From Nakamurella flavida (lineage in GTDB: Bacteria; Actinomycetota; Actinomycetes; Mycobacteriales; Nakamurellaceae): DNA of 64,000 bases. A program made the position numbers and the translations under genes. Where the stretch lies: contig NZ_JAUSQV010000001.1 of the NCBI RefSeq assembly GCF_030811475.1, positions 3,235,001-3,299,000 of the forward strand, written 5' to 3'. Shown piece by piece: positions 1 to 7,471 of this stretch (positions within the stretch are counted from its first letter, which is position 1; each line of letters begins with the position of its first letter). A model generated the notes under the pieces. The model did not search any database and was not told the DNA's origin. It was given only the letters and a program-made list of their open reading frames with translations.

Positions 1-964
1 CCTTGAGGTACCAGGCGATGTGCTTGCGCAGATCGCGCATCCCGCGGTCCTCGCCCATCTCCGCGGCCAGCAGCTCGGCGTGCCGACGCAGCGTGCCCGC
101 CACGGAGCGCAGATCCGGGGCCGCCGGGGCGGGGCGGCCGTCGAACGCGGCGGCCAGTTCGGCGAAGAGCCAGGGCCGGCCCTGGCAGCCCCGACCGACG
201 ACGACGCCGTCACAACCGGTGCGCGCCATCATGTCCAGGGCGTCGGACGCGGCGAAGATGTCGCCGTTGCCGAGCACGGGGACCTCGGTGACGGCCTCCT
301 TCAACCGGGCGATGGCCGACCAGTCGGCGGTACCGGAGTAGTGCTGGATCGCGGTGCGCCCGTGCAGCGCGACGGCGGCCACCCCGCAGTCCTGGGCGAT
401 GCGCCCGGCGTCGAGGTAGGTGATGTGGTCGTCGTCGATGCCGATCCGCATCTTCACGGTGACGGGGACGTCGCCGGCCTCCTGCACCGCGCGGCGGACG
501 ATCTCGGTGAACAGGCGCCGCTTCCACGGCAGGGCCGAGCCGCCGCCCTTGCGGGTCACCTTGGGGACGGGGCAGCCGAAGTTCAGGTCGATGTGGTCGG
601 CGAGGTCCTCCTGGACGACCATCCGGACGGCCGCGGCCACCACGTCGGGATCCACGCCGTAGAGCTGCAGCGAGCGCGGGTGCTCCTCCGGTTCGAACCG
701 GATCATCTCCATCGTCTTCGCGCTGCGACCGAGCAGGGCCCGGGTGGTGATCATCTCGCAGACGTAGAGCCCGGCGCCGAACTCGCGGCACAGGCGGCGG
801 AACGAGGCGTTGGTGATGCCGGCCATCGGGGCCAGGACCACCGGCGGCCAGACCTTGTACGGGCCGACCGTCAACGGGGCCGCCTGCGCGCCGGCCGGGG
901 GCCCGGCCGCGGGGGTCGGATCGGTCGTCGGGTCGAGGGTCGCCAGATCGGTCACGTCCACCAT
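1..964 (-). CDS. dusB: tRNA-dihydrouridine synthase (DusB family), 3' end outside window
   Basis: This enzyme reduces uridine to dihydrouridine in the D-loop of tRNA with FMN and NADPH, in the cytoplasm. The 321 visible residues show the FMN-barrel opening (VVLAPMAGITNASFRR, about residues 42-57), the NFGCP motif with the likely catalytic Cys131, the KGGGSAL segment and the GNGDI and GVVVGRGCQGRPW motifs near the end. The ATG at 964 begins a short Pro/Ala-rich leader before the conserved part. The reading frame is still open at base 1, so the C-terminal helical domain is missing only because the window ends. The next gene upstream is divergent. Confidence 0.93.
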   Translation of the reverse strand, partial: MVDVTDLATLDPTTDPTPAAGPPAGAQAAPLTVGPYKVWPPVVLAPMAGITNASFRRLCREFGAGLYVCEMITTRALLGRSAKTMEMIRFEPEEHPRSLQLYGVDPDVVAAAVRMVVQEDLADHIDLNFGCPVPKVTRKGGGSALPWKRRLFTEIVRRAVQEAGDVPVTVKMRIGIDDDHITYLDAGRIAQDCGVAAVALHGRTAIQHYSGTADWSAIARLKEAVTEVPVLGNGDIFAASDALDMMARTGCDGVVVGRGCQGRPWLFAELAAAFDGRPAPAAPDLRSVAGTLRRHAELLAAEMGEDRGMRDLRKHIAWYLK

Positions 965-1168
965 TGTCCCGCCTCCGGTGGCCGGGCGACTCCATCCCGG
1001 GACCCGGGCGGTCGCCGCAGGTCAGGTGAACAGGGTGGGCAGGCACCGGTCGAACCGGTTGCTGACACCGGTCTGACCGGTTACGGTTCGGGAGTCGCCG
1101 ACCGGCGGCAGTGCGGGCAGGTCGCCACGGTCGTGGTCGGGACTGCCCCCCACGAGAGGACCCCCGTC

Positions 1169-2281
1169 ATGGCCCTGCCCCCCGCAGCACCCCCGGCGGT
1201 CGACGAGGCGGTGCTGGACGACCTCCGGGCCCGGCTGGCCGCCTTCCGTGCCGTTCCCCTCCCCGCCGGTCACGGCTGGTCCCGCGGGGTCGATCCGGGC
1301 TATCTGACCGAGCTCGTCACGTGGTGGCGGGACGAGTACGACTGGCGCGCTGCGGAGCGGACGGTGCGCGAACTGCCCTGGGCGGTCGCCGGTGTCGGGG
1401 ACTCCGCGGTCCGGGCGGTGCTCCGGACGGGATCGACCCCGGGCCTGCCCGTGCTGTTCCTGCACGGTTGGCCGGACTCGGTGCTCAGATTCACCCGGGT
1501 GCTCGCCGGGTCCGCCGATCTCACCGCGGTCGTGCCGGCGCTCCCCGGCTACCCGTTCGCCGCACCCACCCGACCGGTCGGGATGTCGGCGGCGGACACG
1601 GCCCATCTGCTGGCCGCGGCCATGACGGAGTGGGGCTTCCCGCGGTTCGTGGTCTCCGCCGGTGACGTCGGCTGCGATGTCGCCGAGGTGCTGGCCGCGG
1701 AGTACCCGGAGCGGGTGGCGGCGCTGCACCTGACCGATGTCTCCCAGCACCACTTCCTGCGCGACGGCCTCGCCGACGACGCCACCGACGAGGAGCGCGC
1801 CTACCTGGCCCGGGGGCAGGACTGGCAGCGCCGCGAGGGCGGCTACTCCCACGAGCAGTCGACCAGACCGCAGACCCTGGCTGTCGGGCTCGGGGACTCC
1901 CCGGCCGGTCTGGCCGCGTGGATCGTGGACAAGCTGCGGAGCTGGAGCGACTGCGGGGGTGACGTGGAATCGGTCTTCCCCCGGGAGGACCTGCTGACCT
2001 GGGTCACCGCGTACTGGGTGAGCGGCGCCATCGGCACCTCGTTCACCCCGTACGTGGATCAGGTCGTGCGGCCGGACCGCTTCCCGCCGCCGGCGGTGTT
2101 CACCGTCTTCCCGCGGGACCTGGTCAACGCCCCCCGCGCGTTCGCCGAGCGGATGTTCGACGTCCGCGCGTGGACCGAGCACGAGCACGGCGGTCATTTC
2201 GCGGCCTGGGAATGCCCGCAGGACTACCTGGCCGGGGTCCGTGCCGCGGTGGCGCTGGCCGGCGGGTCGACAAATGTCTGA
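1169..2281 (+). CDS. epoxide hydrolase-type alpha/beta hydrolase with EHN domain
   Basis: This is a 370-residue protein of the microsomal/juvenile-hormone epoxide hydrolase type. It has an N-terminal EHN region (residues about 10-75, with GVDPGYLTELVTWW and DWRAAE), then an alpha/beta-hydrolase core with the oxyanion HGWPDS motif near 99-104. The likely nucleophile is Asp166 in SAGDVG, and the likely catalytic His lies in EHGGHFAAWE near the C-terminus. The family hydrolyses epoxides through a covalent Asp ester; the substrate here is unknown. I use the ATG at 1169 because an upstream open frame has no protein-like character. Its stop overlaps the start of the next hydrolase (2274), so the two are probably co-transcribed. 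Confidence 0.85.
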   Translation: MALPPAAPPAVDEAVLDDLRARLAAFRAVPLPAGHGWSRGVDPGYLTELVTWWRDEYDWRAAERTVRELPWAVAGVGDSAVRAVLRTGSTPGLPVLFLHGWPDSVLRFTRVLAGSADLTAVVPALPGYPFAAPTRPVGMSAADTAHLLAAAMTEWGFPRFVVSAGDVGCDVAEVLAAEYPERVAALHLTDVSQHHFLRDGLADDATDEERAYLARGQDWQRREGGYSHEQSTRPQTLAVGLGDSPAGLAAWIVDKLRSWSDCGGDVESVFPREDLLTWVTAYWVSGAIGTSFTPYVDQVVRPDRFPPPAVFTVFPRDLVNAPRAFAERMFDVRAWTEHEHGGHFAAWECPQDYLAGVRAAVALAGGSTNV

Positions 2282-3197
2282 GCGGCGTGCGGTCGCGGGC
2301 GGCACCGTCGTCCCCCTCTCCCGCCCGTTCCAGGGCTACCGGCTGGCCCACGAACGGGCCGGGAGCGGGCCGGCCGTCGTGCTGCTGCACGGCTGGCCCG
2401 GGGATCGGCACGACTTCGCCGCGGTCGTCCCGCTGCTCGCCGACCGGGCCACGGTCATCACCCCGGACCTGCGGGGCTTCGGGGAGTCCGACTTCCACGA
2501 CGGTGCGGACGTCCGGGCGTTCTCGGTGGAGGCGCAGGCCGCCGGGGTGCTCGATCTGCTGGACGAGCTGGGTGTCGAACGGGCGGTGGTCGGCGGGTAC
2601 GACATCGGCAGCCGGATCGGCCAGCAGCTGGCGGCCCTGGCGCCGCACCGGGTGGCCGCGCTGGTGCTGACCCCACCGTTGCCCGGCGCGGGGGACCGGC
2701 TGCTCGCGGCACCGGTGCAGCGGGAGTTCTGGTACCAGGTGCTGCACCGGTTGGATCTGGCCGACCGGCTCTTCGACGGGCAGCCCGCCGCGGTCGCCGC
2801 CTACCTGGAGCACATCTGGACGCACTGGTCCGGACCCGGCCATCCGGTGCCCGCGGAGGATCTGCGGCGTCTGGTCGAGCTGTACTCCCGGCCGGGGGCC
2901 TTCACCGCCTCGATCGCCTGGTACCGATCGCGTCCCCATCCGTCCACGGTCCGGCCCGAGGAGCCGCCGCCCTCCGCCGAGCGGCCGGCGATCCCGGTCG
3001 AGGCGCTCTGGCCGGAGTTCGATCCGTTGTTCCCGAGCGCCTGGGCAGACCGGCTGGACGAGTGGTAAGCCGACGTCCGGCTGACCCGGCTCCCCGGCAT
3101 CGGCCACTTCGTGCCGCGGGAGGCGCCGGGAGCGTTCGCCGCCGCGATCGGCCGAGTGCTGGACGGCCCCGATCTCCCGGACGTCCCGGGCCGGTGA
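2274..3197 (+). pseudogene. alpha/beta hydrolase (epoxide hydrolase/dehalogenase type) interrupted by in-frame TAA
   Basis: The frame opens with ATG at 2274 inside the end of the preceding hydrolase. It encodes a clear alpha/beta hydrolase: HGWPGDRHDF (about 39-48), the PDLRGFGESD turn, and nucleophile Asp110 in GGYDIG. The frame stops at TAA 3066-3068 after 264 residues. Translation of the same frame continues without a break to TGA 3195-3197 and gives the missing tail, including the catalytic histidine motif GIGHFVPREAP. The visible product therefore lacks the His of the triad. This is either a recent nonsense mutation, a sequencing error or programmed read-through. TAA is the rarest stop in such genomes, which favours a point event. 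Confidence 0.75.
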
Positions 3198-3203
3198 TCA
3201 CCC

Positions 3204-3232
3204 GGGCGGACGGGAGGTGGTCCCGCCCGCCC
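3204..3232. terminator. hairpin between convergent genes
   Basis: A 12-bp stem with one mismatch (GGGCGGACGGGA / TCCCGCCCGCCC) and a 5-nt loop sits between the converging hydrolase and VOC genes. It has no T-tract. It probably acts as a bidirectional terminator, as GC-rich hairpins often do in actinobacteria. Confidence 0.5.
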
Positions 3233-3242
3233 CCGGCGCGCG

Positions 3243-3665
3243 TCAGCCGGCCCAGGGGGCCGTGACGTCCAGGATCCAGGTGATGCCGAAGCGGTCGGTG
3301 ACCATCCCGTAGAGCGGCGCCCAGCCGGACGGGCCCAGATCGGCCTTGATCGTGCCGCCGTCGGCCAGGCCGGCCCAGTACCGCCGGGTCTCCTTCTCGT
3401 CGTTCCCGCGGACGGAGACGAAGACCGGGTCGATGCCGGCGTCGTGGGCCCGCGCCGCGGGGACGTCGTAGGCCATGACGTGGAAGCCGTCGGAGGAGCG
3501 CACCTCGCCCCAGGCGATCAGGTCGCCCTCGTCGTCGGCCACGGGCATCTGCGCCTGCGTGTAGGTGGCCAGGGTCAGCTCACCACCGAAGACCGACCGG
3601 TAGAAGGTCAGCGCTTCCTGGGCCTGGCGCCGGAAGTTCAGGTGGACGGCGGTGGTGATGCTCAT
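3243..3665 (-). CDS. VOC family protein (PhnB/YdcJ-like glyoxalase fold)
   Basis: A 140-residue protein with the vicinal-oxygen-chelate layout of the PhnB/3-demethylubiquinone-like group. It starts with VHLNFRRQAQEALTFYRSVFGG, has the HVMAYDVPA strand in the middle, and ends with LYGMVTDRFGITWILDV. Members are small metal-binding dimers, often linked to antibiotic resistance or unknown chemistry, so no reaction can be assigned. The ATG at 3665 is followed directly by the conserved first strand. It is divergent from the WYL-domain regulator at 3759 across a 93-bp intergenic region, a usual arrangement for a regulator and its target. Confidence 0.85.
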   Translation of the reverse strand: MSITTAVHLNFRRQAQEALTFYRSVFGGELTLATYTQAQMPVADDEGDLIAWGEVRSSDGFHVMAYDVPAARAHDAGIDPVFVSVRGNDEKETRRYWAGLADGGTIKADLGPSGWAPLYGMVTDRFGITWILDVTAPWAG

Positions 3666-3758
3666 GGTGGGTCCTGTCTCTTTCGATGGGCGGCCCGTGT
3701 GGCCTGAGGCCAGGTTGTCAGCGGTAGCGGTCAGCTCCTGGCCGCTACTCGGGCGAAG

Positions 3759-4745
3759 ATGATGACCATGAGCGGGACGTCGGAACGGTTGCTGGCACTG
3801 CTGTCCCTCCTGCAGGCCCGGCGGGACTGGCCGGGCCAGGTGCTGGCCGAACGCCTGGAGGTCAGTCCACGGACGGTGCGGCGGGACGTGGACCGGCTGC
3901 GCGAGCTGGGGTATCCGATCGCCGCGAGCAAGGGGCCGGACGGGGGGTACCGGCTCGACGCCGGCGTGCACCTGCCGCCCCTGCTGTTCGACGACGAGCA
4001 GGCCGTCGCCCTGGTGGTCGCCCTGCAGCTCGTGCCCGCGGCCGGGGCGGGGGTCGCCGAGGCCGCTGCCCGGGCGCTGGCCACCCTCCGGCAGGTCATG
4101 CCGACCCGACTCCGTCACCGCATCGACTCCGTCCGGGTCACCGCCGTCCGGTCCGGCGCCTCCCCTCGCGAGGTGGATCCGGCGGTGCTCGTCGCGGTGA
4201 CCGATGCCGTGCGCGCACGGGAGGTGCTGCGTTTCGACCACGCGCGGGCCGACGGCACGGTCGGACCGGACGGGCCGGCTCGTCGGGCCGAGCCCCACGA
4301 GGTGATCAGCCGGGACGGACGGTGGTACCTGCTGGGCTGGGATCTGGACCGGGCCGACTGGCGCACCTACCGCCTCGACCGGATGACCCCACGGATGCCG
4401 ACCGGGCCGCGGTTCACGCCGCGCCCGGTGCCGGGTGGTGACGTGGCGAGCTTCGTGACCGGGCTGTTCCGTGGATCGCGCACCGGCGACTCCTGGCCGT
4501 GCCACGGCCGGGTCACCCTGCACGCCCCCGCGGCGCAGATCGCCCCGTACGTGGGTGACGCGACCCTGGTCGCCCTCGGCCCCGACCGCTGTGAGCTGTC
4601 CGCCGGATCGTGGTCCTGGGACGGGCTGGCCGCGTCGATCGCCCGGTACGGCGTCGAGTTCACGGTGCTGGACCCGCCGGCGCTGCGGGACGCGGTCGCG
4701 GTCCTGGCCGCCCGGTGTGCCGCGGCGGTCGTGTCCACCGGCTGA
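3759..4745 (+). CDS. YafY-type helix-turn-helix/WYL-domain transcriptional regulator
   Basis: A 328-residue regulator. The N-terminal winged helix is visible as RLLALLSLLQARRDWPGQ then LAERLEVSPRTVRRDVDRLRELGYPI (about residues 10-55). It is followed by a middle sensor region and the WYL-type strand RWYLLGWDLDRADWRTYRLDRM (about 190-210). WYL regulators bind small or nucleic-acid ligands and can activate or repress. Three ATG codons occur close together (3759, 3762, 3768) and the true one is uncertain. The divergent VOC gene is the most likely target, by position only. Confidence 0.87.
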   Translation: MMTMSGTSERLLALLSLLQARRDWPGQVLAERLEVSPRTVRRDVDRLRELGYPIAASKGPDGGYRLDAGVHLPPLLFDDEQAVALVVALQLVPAAGAGVAEAAARALATLRQVMPTRLRHRIDSVRVTAVRSGASPREVDPAVLVAVTDAVRAREVLRFDHARADGTVGPDGPARRAEPHEVISRDGRWYLLGWDLDRADWRTYRLDRMTPRMPTGPRFTPRPVPGGDVASFVTGLFRGSRTGDSWPCHGRVTLHAPAAQIAPYVGDATLVALGPDRCELSAGSWSWDGLAASIARYGVEFTVLDPPALRDAVAVLAARCAAAVVSTG

Positions 4746-4832
4746 CGCCCCGCCGCTGCGGCAGGCAGCGCTCGGGGGGCAGGGCGCACGACGTTCACCC
4801 GTTCGTCGGACGCCGCACACCCGGACGAGGGG

Positions 4833-5771
4833 GTGGTGGTCGCCCGGCCGTCGCACGCTCACGACGTGAGCGTGTCCGATCTGCTTCGGCCCCCGACCAC
4901 CTCTGCGACCGTCCGGGCGACGGCGACCGGGACCGGTACGCCGGCCGGCCGCTACCGACTCGCCCTGGACACCGATGCGAGCGACGTGCACGCGGCCCAG
5001 CGGCTGCGCCACGACGTCTTCCTCGCCGAGTTCGGCTCGACCCCCGACGGTGCCGGGGCCGACATCTGTCGCAGCGGGCGGGATGTCGACGAGTTCGACG
5101 ATCGCTGCGACCACCTCATCGTCTGGTTCGACACCGACCACGGGCCGTCGCAGGCGGTGGCCACCTACCGGTTGCTGCCGCCGCACGCCAACGACGCCGA
5201 CCCACGGGCCACCGGCCTGTACGCGCACGGCGAGTTCGGATTGGCCCCGCTGGAGTCGTTGCTCGACGAGACGGTGGAGGCCGGACGGTCGTGCGTGCAC
5301 CCCGACCACCGGCGCGGGGGAGCGATCGCGCTGCTGTGGGGCGGGATCGCCCGCTACCTGCACCTGACGGGTCACCGCTACCTGCTCGGCTGCGCCTCGG
5401 TGCCGCTGGCCGACGGGGCCGGGAATGCCGCCGCCGTCTGGGATCTCGTCCGGGACAACCATCTCGCGCCGCCGTGGCGTCGCTGTCGGCCCCGTCGCAT
5501 CCTGCCGTTGGGCGGCACTCCCCGGCCGGCCCGCGCCGACATCCCGCCGCTCATCCGGGGGTACCTGCGGCTCGGCGCGTGGGTGTGCGGCCCGCCCGCC
5601 CACGACGACGCCCTGGGCAGTGCGGACTTCCTCGTGCTGCTCGACCTGGCCGTTGCCGATCAGCGCTACCTCCGGCGTTTCCTGGGCGGTGAGGCCGTGC
5701 TGCAGACATGGGACGGGACCGCCGGCGGGCGGGGCGGTCTGGAGATCGCAGCCGGGCGCGACGGCCGATGA
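4833..5771 (+). CDS. GNAT-fold N-acyltransferase, OlsB-like
   Basis: A 312-residue protein of the hemolysin/OlsB acyltransferase group (Acetyltransf_5 type). Landmarks are QRLRHDVFLAEFG (about 50-62), DEFDDRCDHLIVW, VATYRLLPP, and EAGRSCVHPDHRRGGAIALLW, the acyl-donor binding loop. OlsB moves a 3-hydroxy fatty acid from acyl-ACP to the amino group of ornithine, the first step of ornithine-lipid synthesis. The start is taken as GTG 4833 behind a purine-rich GGACGAGG; GTG 4866 is an alternative. Its stop overlaps the ATG of the next acyltransferase (ATGA), which supports a joint lipid pathway. The exact substrate is not proven by sequence. Confidence 0.78.
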   Translation: MVVARPSHAHDVSVSDLLRPPTTSATVRATATGTGTPAGRYRLALDTDASDVHAAQRLRHDVFLAEFGSTPDGAGADICRSGRDVDEFDDRCDHLIVWFDTDHGPSQAVATYRLLPPHANDADPRATGLYAHGEFGLAPLESLLDETVEAGRSCVHPDHRRGGAIALLWGGIARYLHLTGHRYLLGCASVPLADGAGNAAAVWDLVRDNHLAPPWRRCRPRRILPLGGTPRPARADIPPLIRGYLRLGAWVCGPPAHDDALGSADFLVLLDLAVADQRYLRRFLGGEAVLQTWDGTAGGRGGLEIAAGRDGR

Positions 5772-6631
5772 CCCCCTGCCGGCTCCCCAGCTGCCGATCC
5801 GGCTGTGCCGACCGGGCGGACCGGTCTCCGGGGCGCCCGGGGACGGACCACCGGGTGGGCGGGGCGGTCGTCATCGGTCGGTTGCTGCACGCGGCGGTGG
5901 TGCTGCTGTGCCTGGCCGCGACGCTCCTGCTGCTCGCCGGTCTCGGCATCGACGTGCGGATGCAGGGTCGGGTCCGCCCCGGCCCGACCCTGGTGGTGGC
6001 CAACCACGTCTCGTGGATCGACCTGCTGGTGCTCGCCGCCTGCGCACCGACCCGCCCGGTGGCCAAACGGGAGGTCTGCGGCTGGCCGGTCGTCGGGGCG
6101 GTCGCCCGTCGGTCCGGAGCGCTGTTCGTGGACCGGGATTCCTGGCGCTCCCTGCCCGCCTCCGTCACGGAGATGACGACGGCGCTGCGGCGCGGGCACC
6201 GGGTGCAGGTCTTCCCGGAGGCGACCACCCGCTGCGGGAGCTCGCTGGCCCCCTTCCGCCGGGCCGCGTTCCAGGCCGCGCTCGATGCCGCCGTCCCGGT
6301 CAGTCCGGTCACCCTGCAGTACCGGGACACCAGCGGTCGACCGACCGCCGCTGCCGCCTTCACGGGCGAGATGACGATGTGGGAGTCGGTTCTCCGGGTG
6401 GTCCGGCTGCCGGGAGTGGTGGTCGAGGTGCACTGGCTGCCGTGCGTGCCCGCGATCCCGGGCACCGGGCACCCGGCCACGGACCGCCGCATGCTGGCCC
6501 GGTTCGTGCAGGACGCCGTGGCCGCCGACCTCGGCCAGGGCGTGGTGCATCCGCCGGGGCGGCCCGCCCCGGTCCTGCCGTTCGGCCCGGTGGTACCCGC
6601 CCCGGTCGGGCTGCTCCGCGCGGCCGGTTGA
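5768..6631 (+). CDS. 1-acylglycerol-3-phosphate acyltransferase family protein, OlsA-like
   Basis: A 287-residue PlsC-family acyltransferase. A membrane segment (about residues 33-62, rich in Leu/Ala/Val) precedes the catalytic NHVSWID motif, which matches NHxxxxD. The second block is FPEATTRCGSSLAPF, a variant of FPEGTRS. With the OlsB-like gene in front (4-bp overlap), the likely role is adding the second acyl chain to a lyso-ornithine lipid. Ordinary lysophosphatidate acylation is equally compatible with the motifs. The first 29 residues are Arg/Cys/Pro-rich and unlike the family, so the in-frame GTG at 5855 may be the real start. Confidence 0.8.
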   Translation: MTPCRLPSCRSGCADRADRSPGRPGTDHRVGGAVVIGRLLHAAVVLLCLAATLLLLAGLGIDVRMQGRVRPGPTLVVANHVSWIDLLVLAACAPTRPVAKREVCGWPVVGAVARRSGALFVDRDSWRSLPASVTEMTTALRRGHRVQVFPEATTRCGSSLAPFRRAAFQAALDAAVPVSPVTLQYRDTSGRPTAAAAFTGEMTMWESVLRVVRLPGVVVEVHWLPCVPAIPGTGHPATDRRMLARFVQDAVAADLGQGVVHPPGRPAPVLPFGPVVPAPVGLLRAAG

Positions 6632-6683
6632 CCGTTCCGTCGGCGCTGTCGGCGCTGTCGGCGTCGTGGGCCGGGGGGCAAGC

Positions 6684-7391
6684 TCAGCTCGAGCGCCCGG
6701 CCGCCTGTCGGCGCAGCCCGTCCAGCAACAGGTCGAACCCGGCGCGGAACTGGTCGGTGTCCTGGTGCACGACGAACTCGTCGATGATCGTGTGCAGGAA
6801 CGGGTAGTCGGCCGGGTCGAGGTCGCGCCACTGCTGCACGATCCGGTTCATGAACTCGTCGCGGTCCACCTCGCCGCTGAGCACCTCGGCCGGGGGTTCC
6901 TGTCCCATGTCGGCCGCGAGTCCGACGACGAAGCCGACGACCGCGGACGCGGCGTGGAACGACTGCCGCGGGGTCAGCTCGAGGCGGAGGACCTGGCCGC
7001 CGATCCGTTCGTAGAGCCGGAGCGAGTTCGGCTGCTGACCGGTGTTGCGCATGAAGTAGTTGCCCAGCCAGGGCCGGTCGACGGCGGCGTCGTACAGGGT
7101 GACGCCGATGCCCCGGATCGCGTCGATGGGGTCCGGATCGGTCACGAACCGTTCGGTGTCCGCGAGCACGGTCGCCATCACGTGGTCGGCGGCGCGGTCG
7201 AGCAGCTCGTCCTTGCTCTGCACGTACCAGTAGATGCTGGCGACGCCCCCGCCCAGCCGGGCGGCCAGCGCGCGGAAGGTCAAGGCGGGCTCGCCGGCCT
7301 CGTCCAGCAGCCCGACGGCCTCGGTCAGCACCGCCTCCATGGAGTGCGAGGCGCGGCGGCGGGAGGTACGCGGAGGCTCCGTCTGGGTCAC
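6684..7391 (-). CDS. TetR-family repressor of the adjacent MFS pump
   Basis: A 235-residue TetR regulator. The DNA-binding helices are visible as TFRALAARLGGGVASIYWYVQSKDELL (about residues 39-65), with the YWYV recognition-helix end seen in the TetR/ActII class. The C-terminal part (about 90-230) looks like the TetR_C drug-binding domain, with a hydrophobic helix AVVGFVVGLAADMG. It is divergent from the MFS transporter at 7472. The 80 bp between them hold three near-identical inverted repeats, so autorepression and control of the pump are strongly suggested. The ligand is unknown. Confidence 0.9.
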   Translation of the reverse strand: MTQTEPPRTSRRRASHSMEAVLTEAVGLLDEAGEPALTFRALAARLGGGVASIYWYVQSKDELLDRAADHVMATVLADTERFVTDPDPIDAIRGIGVTLYDAAVDRPWLGNYFMRNTGQQPNSLRLYERIGGQVLRLELTPRQSFHAASAVVGFVVGLAADMGQEPPAEVLSGEVDRDEFMNRIVQQWRDLDPADYPFLHTIIDEFVVHQDTDQFRAGFDLLLDGLRRQAAGRSS

Positions 7392-7400
7392 CCTTGCACT

Positions 7401-7458
7401 CTATCGAACGCGGTTCTATTGTCTCGAACAGCGTTCGGTTATCGAACGCGGTTCGATA
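7401..7458. promoter_or_regulatory. three TetR operator-like inverted repeats
   Basis: Three copies of a TATCGAAC-GCG-GTTCGATA type palindrome fill the gap between the divergent regulator and pump genes: 7401-7420 (right arm degenerate), 7422-7440 (imperfect) and 7440-7458 (perfect 8-bp arms around GCG). The centres are about 20 bp apart, roughly two helical turns, which would place bound dimers on one face of the DNA. Confidence 0.85.
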
Positions 7459-7471
7459 GCTGGAGGTTGCC

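Noticed and set aside
20-1168. Upstream extension of the first epoxide hydrolase frame
   Set aside because: It overlaps dusB on the other strand and has no protein-like character; the hydrolase starts at ATG 1169.
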